Origin: Lachnospiraceae bacterium
Lineage (GTDB): Bacteria; Bacillota; Clostridia; Lachnospirales; Lachnospiraceae
Reading direction: 5' to 3'
NCBI GenBank assembly: GCA_017453065.1
Contig: JAFTKW010000008.1
Location: 1 to 42,805 of the forward strand
Length of the DNA stretch: 42,805 nucleotides
The notes beneath the pieces are model-generated. The model ran no database searches. It was not told the DNA's origin and worked only from the letters and a program-made list of their open reading frames with translations. The translations under genes and the position numbers were made by a program. Positions 42,140 to 42,805 of the stretch are shown here, one piece after another (position 1 is the stretch's first letter; the number at the start of each line of letters is the position of its first letter).

Positions 42140-42165
42140 GAAGGGCTTGGCGTTACAAGCCCTTC
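42140..42165 (+). promoter_or_regulatory. Intercistronic stem-loop after the binding-protein gene
   Basis: GAAGGGCTTG (42140-42149) pairs perfectly with CAAGCCCTTC (42156-42165), loop of 6 nt, followed by TCTTTC only. A leaky terminator or 3'-end stabiliser between the binding protein and the next gene. Confidence 0.65.
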
Positions 42166-42187
42166 TCTTTCATAAAGGAGCAATTTC

Positions 42188-42805
42188 ATGAAATTAAAGA
42201 AGGTCATGAACGTGAAAAAAATCATAGGCACTGTAGCGGTAGCAGCTGCAGTAGGTGTAGGTGCATACCTACTATGGGGCATAAACGAAACAGAGTATGT
42301 GGAGAAAGTAAGCGATGCTGAAGTAAAGGCCGCTTATGAATTGTTGTCAGGGTCCTTGACTAGCAATGACTTTATGTACACCGATTATTTGAAATATTTA
42401 GAGGACGAATTCGGAGAGGGTAGCGCTGTTGCTTTGCCTAAGGAAGGCAAAGAATGGACAGACCATCAGGCAGACGGGCTTGATATGCCTACTTATGAAT
42501 CTAAGAGCGCAGTACTTAACTATCAAGAGACTGCTACATACGAAATTGAAGTGGAAAAATCTGGTCTGTATTATCTGGCAGTGGATTATGCCAGCGCAGG
42601 AGATTCCTATCTGGACTACACTGTAGCACTTGAGGTAAACGGAGAAAGTCAGTACCAGGAGCAGAAGACAGTAGAACTGGCTTTGCACTGGAAGGACTCT
42701 GTGGAGGAATATCAATTGGATCGCTACGGCGATGAAATTGCGCCTACACAGTTACGTTTGCAGGAGTGGAGAAATACATACCTTTACAATAATACATATT
42801 CATCC
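42188..42805 (+). CDS. Exported or membrane-anchored protein, transporter-associated (3' partial)
   Basis: An open frame of 206 codons runs off the right edge. RBS AAGGAG (near 42175) precedes ATG 42188. A basic start and one hydrophobic helix (about residues 11-33, KIIGTVAVAAAVGVGAYLLW) act as signal or anchor. The exported part contains a beta-rich segment (about 110-190; YEIEVEKSGLYYLAVDY, then VALEVNGE) that resembles the N-terminal carbohydrate-binding-like domain seen on very large binding proteins in Lachnospiraceae sugar operons. That match is from memory of the family pattern, and the diagnostic C-terminal part is missing. Position in the operon supports a role in sugar capture. Confidence 0.7.
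   Translation, partial: MKLKKVMNVKKIIGTVAVAAAVGVGAYLLWGINETEYVEKVSDAEVKAAYELLSGSLTSNDFMYTDYLKYLEDEFGEGSAVALPKEGKEWTDHQADGLDMPTYESKSAVLNYQETATYEIEVEKSGLYYLAVDYASAGDSYLDYTVALEVNGESQYQEQKTVELALHWKDSVEEYQLDRYGDEIAPTQLRLQEWRNTYLYNNTYSS

Noticed and set aside
1-42805. tRNA, rRNA genes, insertion sequences or phage genes
   Set aside because: None were recognised on either strand by reading; no transposase or integrase motifs were seen.

Overview
The window looks like a low-to-mid GC Gram-positive chromosome from the Clostridia, most probably the family Lachnospiraceae. The support is the gene content: CUT1 sugar ABC transporters with large lipoprotein binding proteins, a surface-anchored GH5 glucanase, an HprK / Crh-type carbon-control pair, WhiA, RapZ, an AraC-type (YesN-like) response regulator and an agr-type peptide quorum system. 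I cannot name genus or species from sequence alone.

Layout. (1) 1-8412: the C-terminal anchor of a surface protein, then a polysaccharide-use cluster on the + strand: two sugar permeases (the first with an extra N-terminal membrane block), a lipoprotein binding protein, a DUF624/YesL membrane protein and a multidomain GH5 endoglucanase held by a C-terminal membrane helix. (2) 8396-14133: an accessory block between two bidirectional terminators. It is an agr-type locus with AgrC kinase and AgrA LytTR regulator on the - strand. Diverging from them is a small, easily missed AgrD-like autoinducer precursor (11017-11175), followed by an SH3b secreted protein and a two-part lipoprotein. The AgrB protease survives only as a 3' remnant fused onto the end of agrA. 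(3) 14168-20999: AraC-type response regulator, DEDDh exonuclease with a zinc ribbon, M28 peptidase, D,D-carboxypeptidase, TrmB and thioredoxin. (4) 21000-21681: about 0.7 kb without a gene, containing three regularly spaced hairpins built from the same arm sequence. (5) 21682-32902: housekeeping genes: ftsH, uvrC, then a tight carbon-control / cell-wall operon hprK-glcK-murB-rapZ-whiA-crh, followed by a diacylglycerol-kinase-family gene and class II aldolase. (6) 33301-39043: cyclophilin, an acetyltransferase that may be translated from a leaderless mRNA, hflK-hflC, a polysaccharide deacetylase and an aldo/keto reductase with a ferredoxin tail. (7) 39114-42805: a LacI-family repressor, a promoter carrying three copies of one palindromic operator, a second sugar-binding lipoprotein, and the start of a large exported protein cut by the window edge.

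How the parts fit. Regions 1 and 7 supply surface hydrolysis and uptake of oligosaccharides; region 7 is probably controlled by its own LacI repressor. HprK plus an HPr-like protein that lacks the catalytic histidine (Crh type) gives the global carbon signal, with glucokinase and aldolase as the glycolytic side. The agr block is the least ordinary part: a complete sensor/regulator pair and signal peptide gene with a LytTR-type binding site at the agrD promoter, but no intact processing protease beside it.
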